From contig JALNYU010000031.1 in NCBI GenBank assembly GCA_023229645.1, forward strand, positions 1 to 36,687: a stretch of DNA of 36,687 nt, written 5' to 3'. The notes below the pieces were generated by a model. That model ran no database searches. It was given only the letters and a program-made list of their open reading frames with translations, and was not told where the DNA came from. This DNA is from Nevskia sp. (GTDB taxonomy: Bacteria; Pseudomonadota; Gammaproteobacteria; Nevskiales; Nevskiaceae). Every line of letters begins with the position of its first letter. Within the stretch, counting starts at the first letter, position 1. Shown piece after piece: positions 1-6,691 of this stretch. Position numbers and translations under genes: made by a program.

Positions 1-85
1 CCAGCAGGCTGCCGGAGGCAACCGTACGGGCGCCCATGCTGAGGAACTGGCGGCGGTTGATGGCGCCTGAGAGTAGAGATTTCAT
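1..85 (-). CDS. DUF1501 family protein, N-terminal fragment (Tat signal)
   Basis: The reverse strand opens with ATG at 85 and reads MKSLLSGAINRRQFLSMGAR, then runs off the left edge after 28 residues. The RRQFLSMG stretch is a twin-arginine export signal of the kind found on DUF1501 proteins. The gene immediately upstream on the same strand encodes a DUF1800 protein and ends 10 bases before this start. DUF1800-DUF1501 pairs are a well-known conserved arrangement, so the assignment rests on both the signal and the pairing. Only the signal region is visible, so the catalytic or binding part cannot be judged. The DUF1501 identity is inferred from context; another Tat-exported protein is possible but less likely. 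Confidence 0.72.
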   Translation of the reverse strand, partial: MKSLLSGAINRRQFLSMGARTVASGSLL

Positions 86-95
86 GAGCGGCTCC

Positions 96-2162
96 TTAAT
101 GCTGTACGGCGTATTGCGGCGAGTTAAGAATCAGGTCTGCCGTTTCGGTGATGCGGGAGACGCTGTCGGTGCTGGGGATCGAGGCGGCGTAGTTGATCAG
201 GCTGTTGCGCATGGCCGAGGTCATCTGGCCGCCGAGTAACACGGCATTGAGTTTGTTAACCAGAATATCGGGCGTGCTGGCGTACGCTTCCCAATCCTTG
301 GTTTTCAGTAGCACACTGTTGGCGTTCAAACTACCGACCTCGCTATAGCCGTTCGGTGAGTAGTACTTCTTGCCGGTGCTGTCGATGAACTGGTAAGCCT
401 GACGCTGCAACTGGTTATTCGTCAGCACCAGCGTGTTCTCGTTCGTGATCTGGAATTCCGGGGCCACCATTCCAGCGGTAGCCAGCGTGCCGGCACGGAC
501 ATAATCCGGCTGGAAGAAGTTGAACACGGTTGGTGCGCTGAGCGGGGATTCGGCAAATGCCGTCGGGCTGTTTTGCAGAACGCTGAACTCGGACAAATTG
601 CCATTGGCGTCGCTGGCGTTGAATGCGCGCCAGAGATGGGCCAAGCGCAGCAGCGGTTCGCGCAGTTTACCGGCCGTGCCGCTGGCGCTGACGGTCGTCG
701 CTTCCGGATCGGTCAGAATCGCTTTGGCGACCGCAAGCAGATCACCGCGAACACCGCTGCCGTTGTTGTTGAACACGCTGGAAACACGCTGGATATAGGC
801 CGGGCTTGGGTTCGACGTGACCAGACGCTTGATCAACTGGCTCGACAAGAACGGGCCGACATTCGGGTGATTGAACAGCGTATCGAGCGCGATCTTCAGA
901 TCCTGCGCCGCGGTGCCGCCGGCCGGCACCACTGTGCCGCCGATTAAGGTCTTGGCCGTGGTGTCGTGATGGTTGGCATACGCGACCATCGGGTTGATGT
1001 AGTCGACATCGTACTTCCACGCGCTTTCACCGGTGTTCTGCGTTGGCTTCGACGCCCAGCCGGTCAGGGTATTCGACATCTGCTCGACTTCTTTCTGCGT
1101 GTAGGTCGGCAGCGGGTTGCCGCTGTTGTCTTTCTGTACGCTACCGTCCAGATTCAGCTTGACTAGGCCGACAGTAAACAACTGCATGATTTCACGTGCG
1201 TAGTTCTGATCGGCGTGGACGCCGGTCGTTGGATTCGACTTATCGTTACGGAACATGTTGAGGTACAAGCCCATCGCCGGTGATAGCGTGACTTTTTCCA
1301 GTAATGTCCGGTAGTTACCCAGCGAGTTATTGACCAGAATGTCGTAATAAGCGGCTGCTGCTCGCGACTGGTTGATCGTACCGGCTGATTGATCCGAAAC
1401 CACGAGGATTTCCGACAGCGCGAACGCCATGCGCTGACGCAGCTGGTCCTGGCCGTTGACGACATTGCGCCACCAGAACGGCACCCAATTGACGTCCTTA
1501 TTCGGGACATTGGGTAGAAGCAAGCCAACCGGCGCGCTCGCCTGCGCCGCAAACCAAGCGTCATAGGTCTGTGTTGAGGTGCTGTTCAAGCTCGTGAAGG
1601 TCGGGCCGAACGTCGCTTGTGTTAACAGGCGGGCGGCGCCGGTTGGGCCCATACCAACACCCGGAGCTGGGGCAGGCGCTGGTGCAGGTGCCGGAGCAGG
1701 CGCTGGTGCAGGTGCAGGTGCCGGAGCAGGTGCCGGAGCAGGTGCCGGAGCAGGTGCAGGTGCAGGTGCAGGTGCAGGCGTAGGTGCAGGCGTAGGTACC
1801 GGTGCAGTGGCGACCGTTAACGTGTATGCCTGTGGCGAGAACGCCGCGCTTTTTGGATTGAGGATTGCAATCTGGCCGGTTGTCGCATTGGTCGGGACCG
1901 TCATTTGCAACTGAGCATCGCTGACGATGCGAACAGTGACGTTATGTGCGGCACCGATAAACGCGACGTTCGCGCCGGTGAAGCCCTTGCCGTTTACCGT
2001 AATCACGGTGCCCACCGGACCTGATGTCGGTGTGAAGCCTGCAATGTATGGCTGCGCGTAAGTAATTACGGCAGCCGTTGCTGTTGCTGGCAAGAGCAAC
2101 GGAGAAATTGATGTTGCTGTGAGCAGCAGCCCTATCAGGGCGCTTCGAAGACCGTTTTTCAT
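96..2162 (-). CDS. DUF1800 family exported protein with IPT/TIG domain and Pro-Ala linker
   Basis: A 688-residue secreted protein. Residues 1-31 are a Sec-type signal peptide ending near TATAA. Residues about 39-116 form an IPT/TIG immunoglobulin-like fold (PTSGPVGTVITVNGKGF). Residues about 122-167 are an almost pure Pro-Ala repeat that should act as a stiff extended spacer. Residues about 175-685 are the DUF1800 domain, with motifs such as NYAREIMQLFTVGL and LREPLLRLAHLWRAF. DUF1800 function is not established; the family is usually encoded next to DUF1501, as here. The start is the ATG at 2162, preceded by AGAGG. The IPT-linker-DUF1800 order suggests a surface or periplasmic protein holding its main domain away from an anchoring domain, but that is inference. 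Confidence 0.9.
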   Translation of the reverse strand: MKNGLRSALIGLLLTATSISPLLLPATATAAVITYAQPYIAGFTPTSGPVGTVITVNGKGFTGANVAFIGAAHNVTVRIVSDAQLQMTVPTNATTGQIAILNPKSAAFSPQAYTLTVATAPVPTPAPTPAPAPAPAPAPAPAPAPAPAPAPAPAPAPAPAPAPAPAPGVGMGPTGAARLLTQATFGPTFTSLNSTSTQTYDAWFAAQASAPVGLLLPNVPNKDVNWVPFWWRNVVNGQDQLRQRMAFALSEILVVSDQSAGTINQSRAAAAYYDILVNNSLGNYRTLLEKVTLSPAMGLYLNMFRNDKSNPTTGVHADQNYAREIMQLFTVGLVKLNLDGSVQKDNSGNPLPTYTQKEVEQMSNTLTGWASKPTQNTGESAWKYDVDYINPMVAYANHHDTTAKTLIGGTVVPAGGTAAQDLKIALDTLFNHPNVGPFLSSQLIKRLVTSNPSPAYIQRVSSVFNNNGSGVRGDLLAVAKAILTDPEATTVSASGTAGKLREPLLRLAHLWRAFNASDANGNLSEFSVLQNSPTAFAESPLSAPTVFNFFQPDYVRAGTLATAGMVAPEFQITNENTLVLTNNQLQRQAYQFIDSTGKKYYSPNGYSEVGSLNANSVLLKTKDWEAYASTPDILVNKLNAVLLGGQMTSAMRNSLINYAASIPSTDSVSRITETADLILNSPQYAVQH
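1662..1799. repeat. Short tandem repeat coding for the Pro-Ala linker
   Basis: About 138 bases of hexamer-like units (plus strand GGTGCA, GGTGCC, GGAGCA, GGCGCT) encode the Pro-Ala tract of the DUF1800 protein on the minus strand. The units are imperfect and mixed, with blocks of exact GGTGCA copies near 1755-1780. Such tracts can change length by slippage without shifting frame if whole hexamers are gained or lost. Confidence 0.85.
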
Positions 2163-2548
2163 GCCAGATACCTCTGAATAAATAATGTCGAATTGCTCAG
2201 AGCGAATAAAAATCGCTTTGTCGAGTGATTTATACAGAGGGGGGTATAGTCAATATTGGCGGCGCTGATGAGTGTGTATTATCTATTGACAAACGGAATT
2301 ATTGCTGTCGAAAGGCGGCCTAGAGGGCATAGACGGTCATCTTGCGCGCCCTCATTTCAAGGCATTGCGCATTCAGCGTGTGCCCCAAGACGTTCCCAAG
2401 AAATATTTAGTTCGCTACCGTTATCGGCAGTAGCCTTCAGATTAACGTCGGATTACGTTAACGCCGCCAACAGAATGACGGCGACCATCTTTCAGTCTGC
2501 CAAATCGGGGCTTTGCGCAAGACAACCTGCGCGGCTAGCAGGCGCCGG
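2163..2548. other. Intergenic stretch, no supported gene
   Basis: A 386-base gap between the DUF1800 start and the patatin stop. It must hold the promoter of the DUF1800 gene: minus-strand TATAAA at 2234-2229 and TTGACT at 2253-2248 are present but only 13 bases apart, so I do not call them a matched pair. Two GCTAGC copies at 2534-2539 and 2548-2553 could form a hairpin at the patatin stop, without a T run. A 98-codon plus-strand reading frame fills most of the gap but has no recognisable domain. Confidence 0.6.
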
Positions 2549-3724
2549 CTAGCGCACTGCGCTCCAGGCGGCTTGGGCATCGCTAAAGCTGCGGTAGCCG
2601 ATCTCACAGTCCAAGGTATCCCAGTCCATGCGAATGGGCTGGTTGCTGACGTGACCTTTCAGCCATAAATCCGCGAAGCGGATAATTGCATCGACATCCT
2701 TCTGCGCTACGGCGTCCATATCCAAGTTGACGAGTTGGTCGAAGGTTTCAGCGGTCATGCCGGTCGGCGCGGTCCATTGACCGGCGCTACTGACCGGGCT
2801 AATCAACGGGTTCATGCGGACGATACGGCTGATCGCCGGCGGATTTACGCCAGCGCCGCCTGCGGTCATCACATGAGCGTTGAACGTCGCCGCGTCGGGC
2901 GGATCGTCGAGAACGGACGTTGCCAGCTTGGTTAAGTCACTGATAAGGCCAGATGATTTTGGTTTACGGACGTAGGGTGCCCGGCCTGAAGCCGTTGGCG
3001 GCAGGCAGACCGTGCCAGTGCCGATACTCAACGCAACGATTTCATCCGGCTTTTTTTCCAGCATCAATGCTTCAATTACGGCCGCGAGCACCGGGTTATT
3101 GCAGCCGGTGATTCCGCCATCCCAGTACCGTCGAGGCACAGCCTGCAGCATTGCCGGACCGTCAAAATAGTTCACTGGCGCGTTAGTCGAGGCATGTATG
3201 ACTTCAGCGAGCGTCGCCGCTGTCGAGACGCCCTTGCCCCACTTGTTGTTACTCGCGGCTGATCGGAAAAATTTAGCGCGGTTCAGATCGTAGTCGAACG
3301 CGACCACGAGCAGCCGAGTATCTTCGCCGCTCCCCGGGCGGCGTATTCCGGCGGATGCTATTGCGAGCGGCAAATTGCCTCGTTGTGGGAGCAGGCGTTG
3401 CAGGGCTGGCAGTTTATTCGCCGCGCTGTATTTCGGGCCAAGGCCAGTGATTTTGCGTATCGCCCAGTCGCCCCAGGATTTACTCGGCGAAAAGATCGCA
3501 CGGCGTTTGGTTTCGTCGGAAAAATACTCGAGTAGCTGGTTAAGCGTCAGGTTTTCGACTAGGCCACCTAAGACGATACTGCCGCCCGAGTTGGCTGCAA
3601 TCAAGTCGAATTCGCCTAATACGGTGTGGCCTTTTGCGTCGGCGCCGTAAAGCGACATCAACGCCTTAACCTGAATCAGTGCCCAAGCACCGCCGCCGTC
3701 TAACGACAAAATACGATAGGCCAT
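2549..3724 (-). CDS. Patatin-like phospholipase
   Basis: A 391-residue cytosolic-looking patatin-fold acyl hydrolase with no signal peptide. The oxyanion-hole motif DGGG is at residues 9-12 (usually DGGGxRG; here DGGGAWA). The nucleophile Ser46 lies in A-N-S-G-G, so the first glycine of the usual GxSxG elbow is alanine. The catalytic Asp is in WDGG near residue 203, completing the Ser-Asp dyad. The family hydrolyses acyl esters of phospholipids or related lipids. ATG at 3724 has a strong upstream AGGGGAG. The gene stands alone: no cyclic-nucleotide synthase lies next to it, so there is no support for a CBASS effector role. The substrate is unknown. Confidence 0.88.
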   Translation of the reverse strand: MAYRILSLDGGGAWALIQVKALMSLYGADAKGHTVLGEFDLIAANSGGSIVLGGLVENLTLNQLLEYFSDETKRRAIFSPSKSWGDWAIRKITGLGPKYSAANKLPALQRLLPQRGNLPLAIASAGIRRPGSGEDTRLLVVAFDYDLNRAKFFRSAASNNKWGKGVSTAATLAEVIHASTNAPVNYFDGPAMLQAVPRRYWDGGITGCNNPVLAAVIEALMLEKKPDEIVALSIGTGTVCLPPTASGRAPYVRKPKSSGLISDLTKLATSVLDDPPDAATFNAHVMTAGGAGVNPPAISRIVRMNPLISPVSSAGQWTAPTGMTAETFDQLVNLDMDAVAQKDVDAIIRFADLWLKGHVSNQPIRMDWDTLDCEIGYRSFSDAQAAWSAVR

Positions 3725-3910
3725 ATCGAACTCCCCTGGTCGAGCAGCCCGTTGAAGCTATCAATTTTGTCGCTGCGTTGCTGCGAACAAAATCACACGA
3801 TGAAAACAAAAAACGCTGAGCACCTGCATTCAGAAAATGCCCCATGCGCGCGGCGACGTACCGCTTCCTGATCAATCGCCGTTTGCAGGGGACTAAACTA
3901 CTAGGGTCTG

Positions 3911-3959
3911 TTAAGCAAAAAGGCGCAACATCGGCGGCGGCCTGCGCCAGTTTTGCTAA
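3911..3959. terminator. Hairpin between lipA and the patatin gene, probable terminator
   Basis: TTAAGCAAAAAGGCGCA at 3911-3927 pairs with TGCGCCAGTTTTGCTAA at 3943-3959 with a small internal mismatch. On the minus strand the right arm ends in TTTTTGCTTAA, so it reads as a terminator 15 bases after the lipA stop. It separates lipA from the patatin gene. Confidence 0.65.
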
Positions 3960-3974
3960 ATAGTTCGGCCAGAC

Positions 3975-4994
3975 TTAGGCAATCTTTGCGCTATCCGTCA
4001 CATTACCTTCGGCCGTTGCCGTTGCGCTCAACACGCCGTGGGCTTGTTGATCGGCATGGTAGGACGATCGCACCATCGGGCCGCTAGCAACGTGCGAGAA
4101 CCCCATTTGCTCGCCGACGATGCGCAGACGCTCAAATTCGTCCGGGTGCACGTAACGAGCGACCGGCAGATGATGTTTAGACGGCTGCAGATATTGGCCG
4201 AGCGTCAGCATGTCGACGTTATGCGCGCGCAAATCGCGCATCACAGCTTCGATTTCTTCGATCTCTTCGCCGAGACCGAGCATCAGGCCGGATTTGGTCG
4301 GCACGTTTGGATGGAACTGCTTGAAGCGCTCCAGTAGATCCAAACTCCAATCGTAATCGGAGCCCGGACGCGCCTGTTTGTAAAGGCGCGGTACGGTTTC
4401 GAGATTGTGGTTGAAGACATCTGGCGGCATGTCTTTGAAGATCGTCAACGCTGGATCCATGCGGCCACGGAAGTCCGGAACTAAAACTTCAATGATCAGC
4501 TTAGGCGATAACAGACGTGATTCACGGATGCAGGCCGCGAAATGTGCCGCGCCGCCGTCACGTAGGTCATCACGATCGACGCTGGTGATGACAACATAGC
4601 GCAAGTTCATGTCACGGATGGTGCGCGCAAGATTGAGCGGCTCATTTTCATCAAGCGCTTTCGGCCGGCCGTGGGCAACATCGCAAAACGGGCAGCGCCG
4701 CGTGCAGATGTCACCCATGATCATGAACGTTGCGGTGCCTTTGCCAAAGCACTCGCTGAGATTCGGACAGTTTGCTTCCTCGCAAACCGTATGCAGATTG
4801 TTCGCGCGCAGCGCTTCCTTAACCCGTGCGACTTCGCTGGATTCGCCAAGCCGAGCGCGTATCCAAGACGGCTTGCGCAATGGCGCAGTCGTTTCTTCGA
4901 TTTTGATCGGAATGCGCGCCATTTTGTCGGCGGCGCGCAACTTAACGCCGGTAACGAGCGGGGCGGGCGGGACGGAAACGGGAGGAGTGCTCAA
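3975..4994 (-). CDS. lipA: Lipoyl synthase
   Basis: A 339-residue radical-SAM enzyme that inserts two sulfurs into protein-bound octanoyl groups to make lipoyl cofactors. All diagnostic cysteines are visible. C71, C76 and C82 (CxxxxCxxxxxC) bind the auxiliary cluster that donates sulfur. C97, C101 and C104 (CxxxCxxC) bind the radical-SAM cluster. The C-terminal RSSY motif carries the conserved serine ligand. About 40 residues precede the core, typical for proteobacterial LipA. The octanoyl transferase gene lipB, often adjacent, is not next to it here. The gene is followed by a hairpin terminator and lies 56 bases downstream of the acyltransferase gene, so co-transcription is possible. Confidence 0.97.
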   Translation of the reverse strand: MSTPPVSVPPAPLVTGVKLRAADKMARIPIKIEETTAPLRKPSWIRARLGESSEVARVKEALRANNLHTVCEEANCPNLSECFGKGTATFMIMGDICTRRCPFCDVAHGRPKALDENEPLNLARTIRDMNLRYVVITSVDRDDLRDGGAAHFAACIRESRLLSPKLIIEVLVPDFRGRMDPALTIFKDMPPDVFNHNLETVPRLYKQARPGSDYDWSLDLLERFKQFHPNVPTKSGLMLGLGEEIEEIEAVMRDLRAHNVDMLTLGQYLQPSKHHLPVARYVHPDEFERLRIVGEQMGFSHVASGPMVRSSYHADQQAHGVLSATATAEGNVTDSAKIA

Positions 4995-5050
4995 GGCGGG
5001 CTCGCTTTCGGCTGAGAATAGCCGTTAGTTTACGCCAGCTGCCGCTGCAG

Positions 5051-5845
5051 CTACACCATGCCGCGGAAGCCGGATCGCGTTGGTGCAATTTGCTCACGCC
5101 GTTTCGGTAACTCGGCAGTGCCGATTGCCGCCGGCGCAATACAGGTGCAAATCGCCGTGTGCGCGGCCTCGGCGAGGCCGGCGCGGTCGTAGCCTGCCGG
5201 ATCAATCGGCGGGCAATAGATCAGCTCGGCGGTAATGGGCCCGTTTTTGATCAGTCGGATCAAGTGGCTGACCATATCGTCGTCACCGATAAACGGGGCG
5301 GTCACTAAGCCGTTTGCGGCATTGCCGTAGCGCAACGCAACGGGCTGCACGGCGCGACCGGTTTCAATCGCGCATGCGAACAAGCGCGGTTGAAATTTTA
5401 GTACCGTCTTGCCGTCGGTCGTCGTGCCCTCGGGGAAAAACACGATGGTGCCGTGCCCGAGATGGGCATCAATCGATGCGATGAGTTGTTTCGTGCTGCC
5501 GGCGCCGCGGCGCAGATAAAACGTGCCGGCGGCATTCGCCAGCCAGCCAGCAATCGGCCAGTGTTGAATTTCGGCTTTCGAGACGAAACGGACCGGCTCG
5601 CAAGCGCCGACGACTGGGATGTCCAGCCAGGAAATGTGGTTGCAAACGAAGACGCGAGAGCCCGCGACGGCGGTGCCACGCGTGCTCAAGCGAACATCGA
5701 GTATTCGCAACAGGATGCGATGCCACCACGTGCCCATGCGCTCGCGCGGAAGTCGGCTGCCACGGTCGATCTTGATCAGGCCGGCGAGTACCAGCCCAAC
5801 CAGGAGATGCAGAATCAGCCTTGCGGACTTAAGCGTGACCCGCAA
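5051..5845 (-). CDS. PlsC-family 1-acyl-sn-glycerol-3-phosphate acyltransferase-like (probable OlsA role)
   Basis: A 264-residue membrane-associated acyltransferase. An N-terminal hydrophobic helix covers about residues 10-25. The HX4D catalytic motif is H70-ISWL-D75 and the substrate-binding motif FPEGTTTDG is at 137-145; both are hallmarks of the PlsC/LPLAT family. Its start overlaps the end of the OlsB-like gene by 17 bases, so the two are co-translated. In ornithine-lipid synthesis OlsB adds a 3-hydroxyacyl chain to ornithine and a PlsC-like OlsA esterifies it with a second chain. The pairing makes OlsA a better guess than the general lysophosphatidate acyltransferase, but the sequence alone does not separate them. 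Confidence 0.85.
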   Translation of the reverse strand: MRVTLKSARLILHLLVGLVLAGLIKIDRGSRLPRERMGTWWHRILLRILDVRLSTRGTAVAGSRVFVCNHISWLDIPVVGACEPVRFVSKAEIQHWPIAGWLANAAGTFYLRRGAGSTKQLIASIDAHLGHGTIVFFPEGTTTDGKTVLKFQPRLFACAIETGRAVQPVALRYGNAANGLVTAPFIGDDDMVSHLIRLIKNGPITAELIYCPPIDPAGYDRAGLAEAAHTAICTCIAPAAIGTAELPKRREQIAPTRSGFRGMV

Positions 5846-6617
5846 GCGGGGTTTCCTCGTGCTGGGTGCGTTCTAAGAAGTGCCGCGCGTAGCGCGGATG
5901 CAAATCCGTGACGTTGACCAACACGAAGACATCGGCGCAGTTGAAATCACGATCCCAGTACGGCTCGCCGCAAGCTTTCGCCCCGAGGCTGAAGTAGGCA
6001 CGTAGCAACGGCGGCAGCTTGGCTCTTTGCGCTGGGCGGGCATCCGCCGCCGGTAGCGGAATCAACGGCCGTACGCGCTGCCAATTCGCCGCCATATATT
6101 TGTCTTTGATCTGTTCGAGGATTGCGTGGGCATTGGCGCCGCCGTCCTCCAGACCGATACTGGCGCAGCCAAACAGGTAGTCGAAGCCGCTCTTGATGAT
6201 GAACTCAGCAAGGCCCTGCCAAAGCACGGCGATGACGGCGCCGCTGCGGTACTCGGCATCGACGCAGGTACGGCCGACTTCCATGACACGGCCCGGTAGT
6301 GCATCGATCATTTTTAGATCGAACTCCCCAGCCGAGTAAAAGCCGCCAGCTTTCGGCGCTAAGTCGTCGGTCAGAATGCGCGTGCAGGCAACGAGGCGGC
6401 CAGTATGCGCCTCGCGAACCGTGAGATGTTTGCAGTATTGATCGTAATGATCGCTGTCGATGCCTTCTTCGCCACCATCGATGGAGGCGCCAAGCTCGCC
6501 CGCAAAAATCCGGTAACGCAGTTGCTGCGTTTCCAGAATTTCAGCAGAGGTTTCGGCAAAGGCAACGACAAAGCGCGGTGAGTTGTTTAGAGTCTGGATT
6601 GCCATCGATGCGGACAT
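5829..6617 (-). CDS. olsB: OlsB-like acyl-ACP N-acyltransferase (GNAT fold)
   Basis: A 262-residue protein of the hemolysin-like GNAT family that includes OlsB. Landmarks are LRYRIFAGELGA near residue 32, then CKHLTVREAHTGRLVACTRI and GGFYSAGEFDL, then VMEVGRTCVDAEYRSG. OlsB transfers a 3-hydroxyacyl group from acyl carrier protein to the amino group of ornithine, giving lyso-ornithine lipid. The immediately following PlsC-like gene overlaps it, matching a two-step pathway. ATG at 6617 is preceded by AGGA about nine bases upstream. Older annotations of this family as hemolysin are unsupported. Some homologues use other amino acids, so the exact head group is uncertain. Confidence 0.8.
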   Translation of the reverse strand: MSASMAIQTLNNSPRFVVAFAETSAEILETQQLRYRIFAGELGASIDGGEEGIDSDHYDQYCKHLTVREAHTGRLVACTRILTDDLAPKAGGFYSAGEFDLKMIDALPGRVMEVGRTCVDAEYRSGAVIAVLWQGLAEFIIKSGFDYLFGCASIGLEDGGANAHAILEQIKDKYMAANWQRVRPLIPLPAADARPAQRAKLPPLLRAYFSLGAKACGEPYWDRDFNCADVFVLVNVTDLHPRYARHFLERTQHEETPLAGHA

Positions 6618-6691
6618 GTATTTTTTCCTGAGAATCCTAGCACTCTATGAACGCGCCGTTGTACTGTTATGAAACGCTAATTAATTATTTA

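Noticed and set aside
1579..1914. Plus-strand frame coding a Gly-Ala repeat protein
   Set aside because: It is the antisense reading of the Pro-Ala linker of the DUF1800 gene; both strands of such a repeat stay open by composition.
2229..2253. TTGACT/TATAAA as the DUF1800 promoter
   Set aside because: The elements are only 13 bases apart, too close for a standard promoter.
2256..2552. 98-codon plus-strand frame in the DUF1800-patatin gap
   Set aside because: No ribosome site or recognisable domain, and it overlaps the patatin stop; composition looks like non-coding sequence.
2549..3724. Patatin as a CBASS (CapV-like) effector
   Set aside because: No cyclic-oligonucleotide synthase or accessory gene nearby; neighbours are housekeeping and lipid genes.
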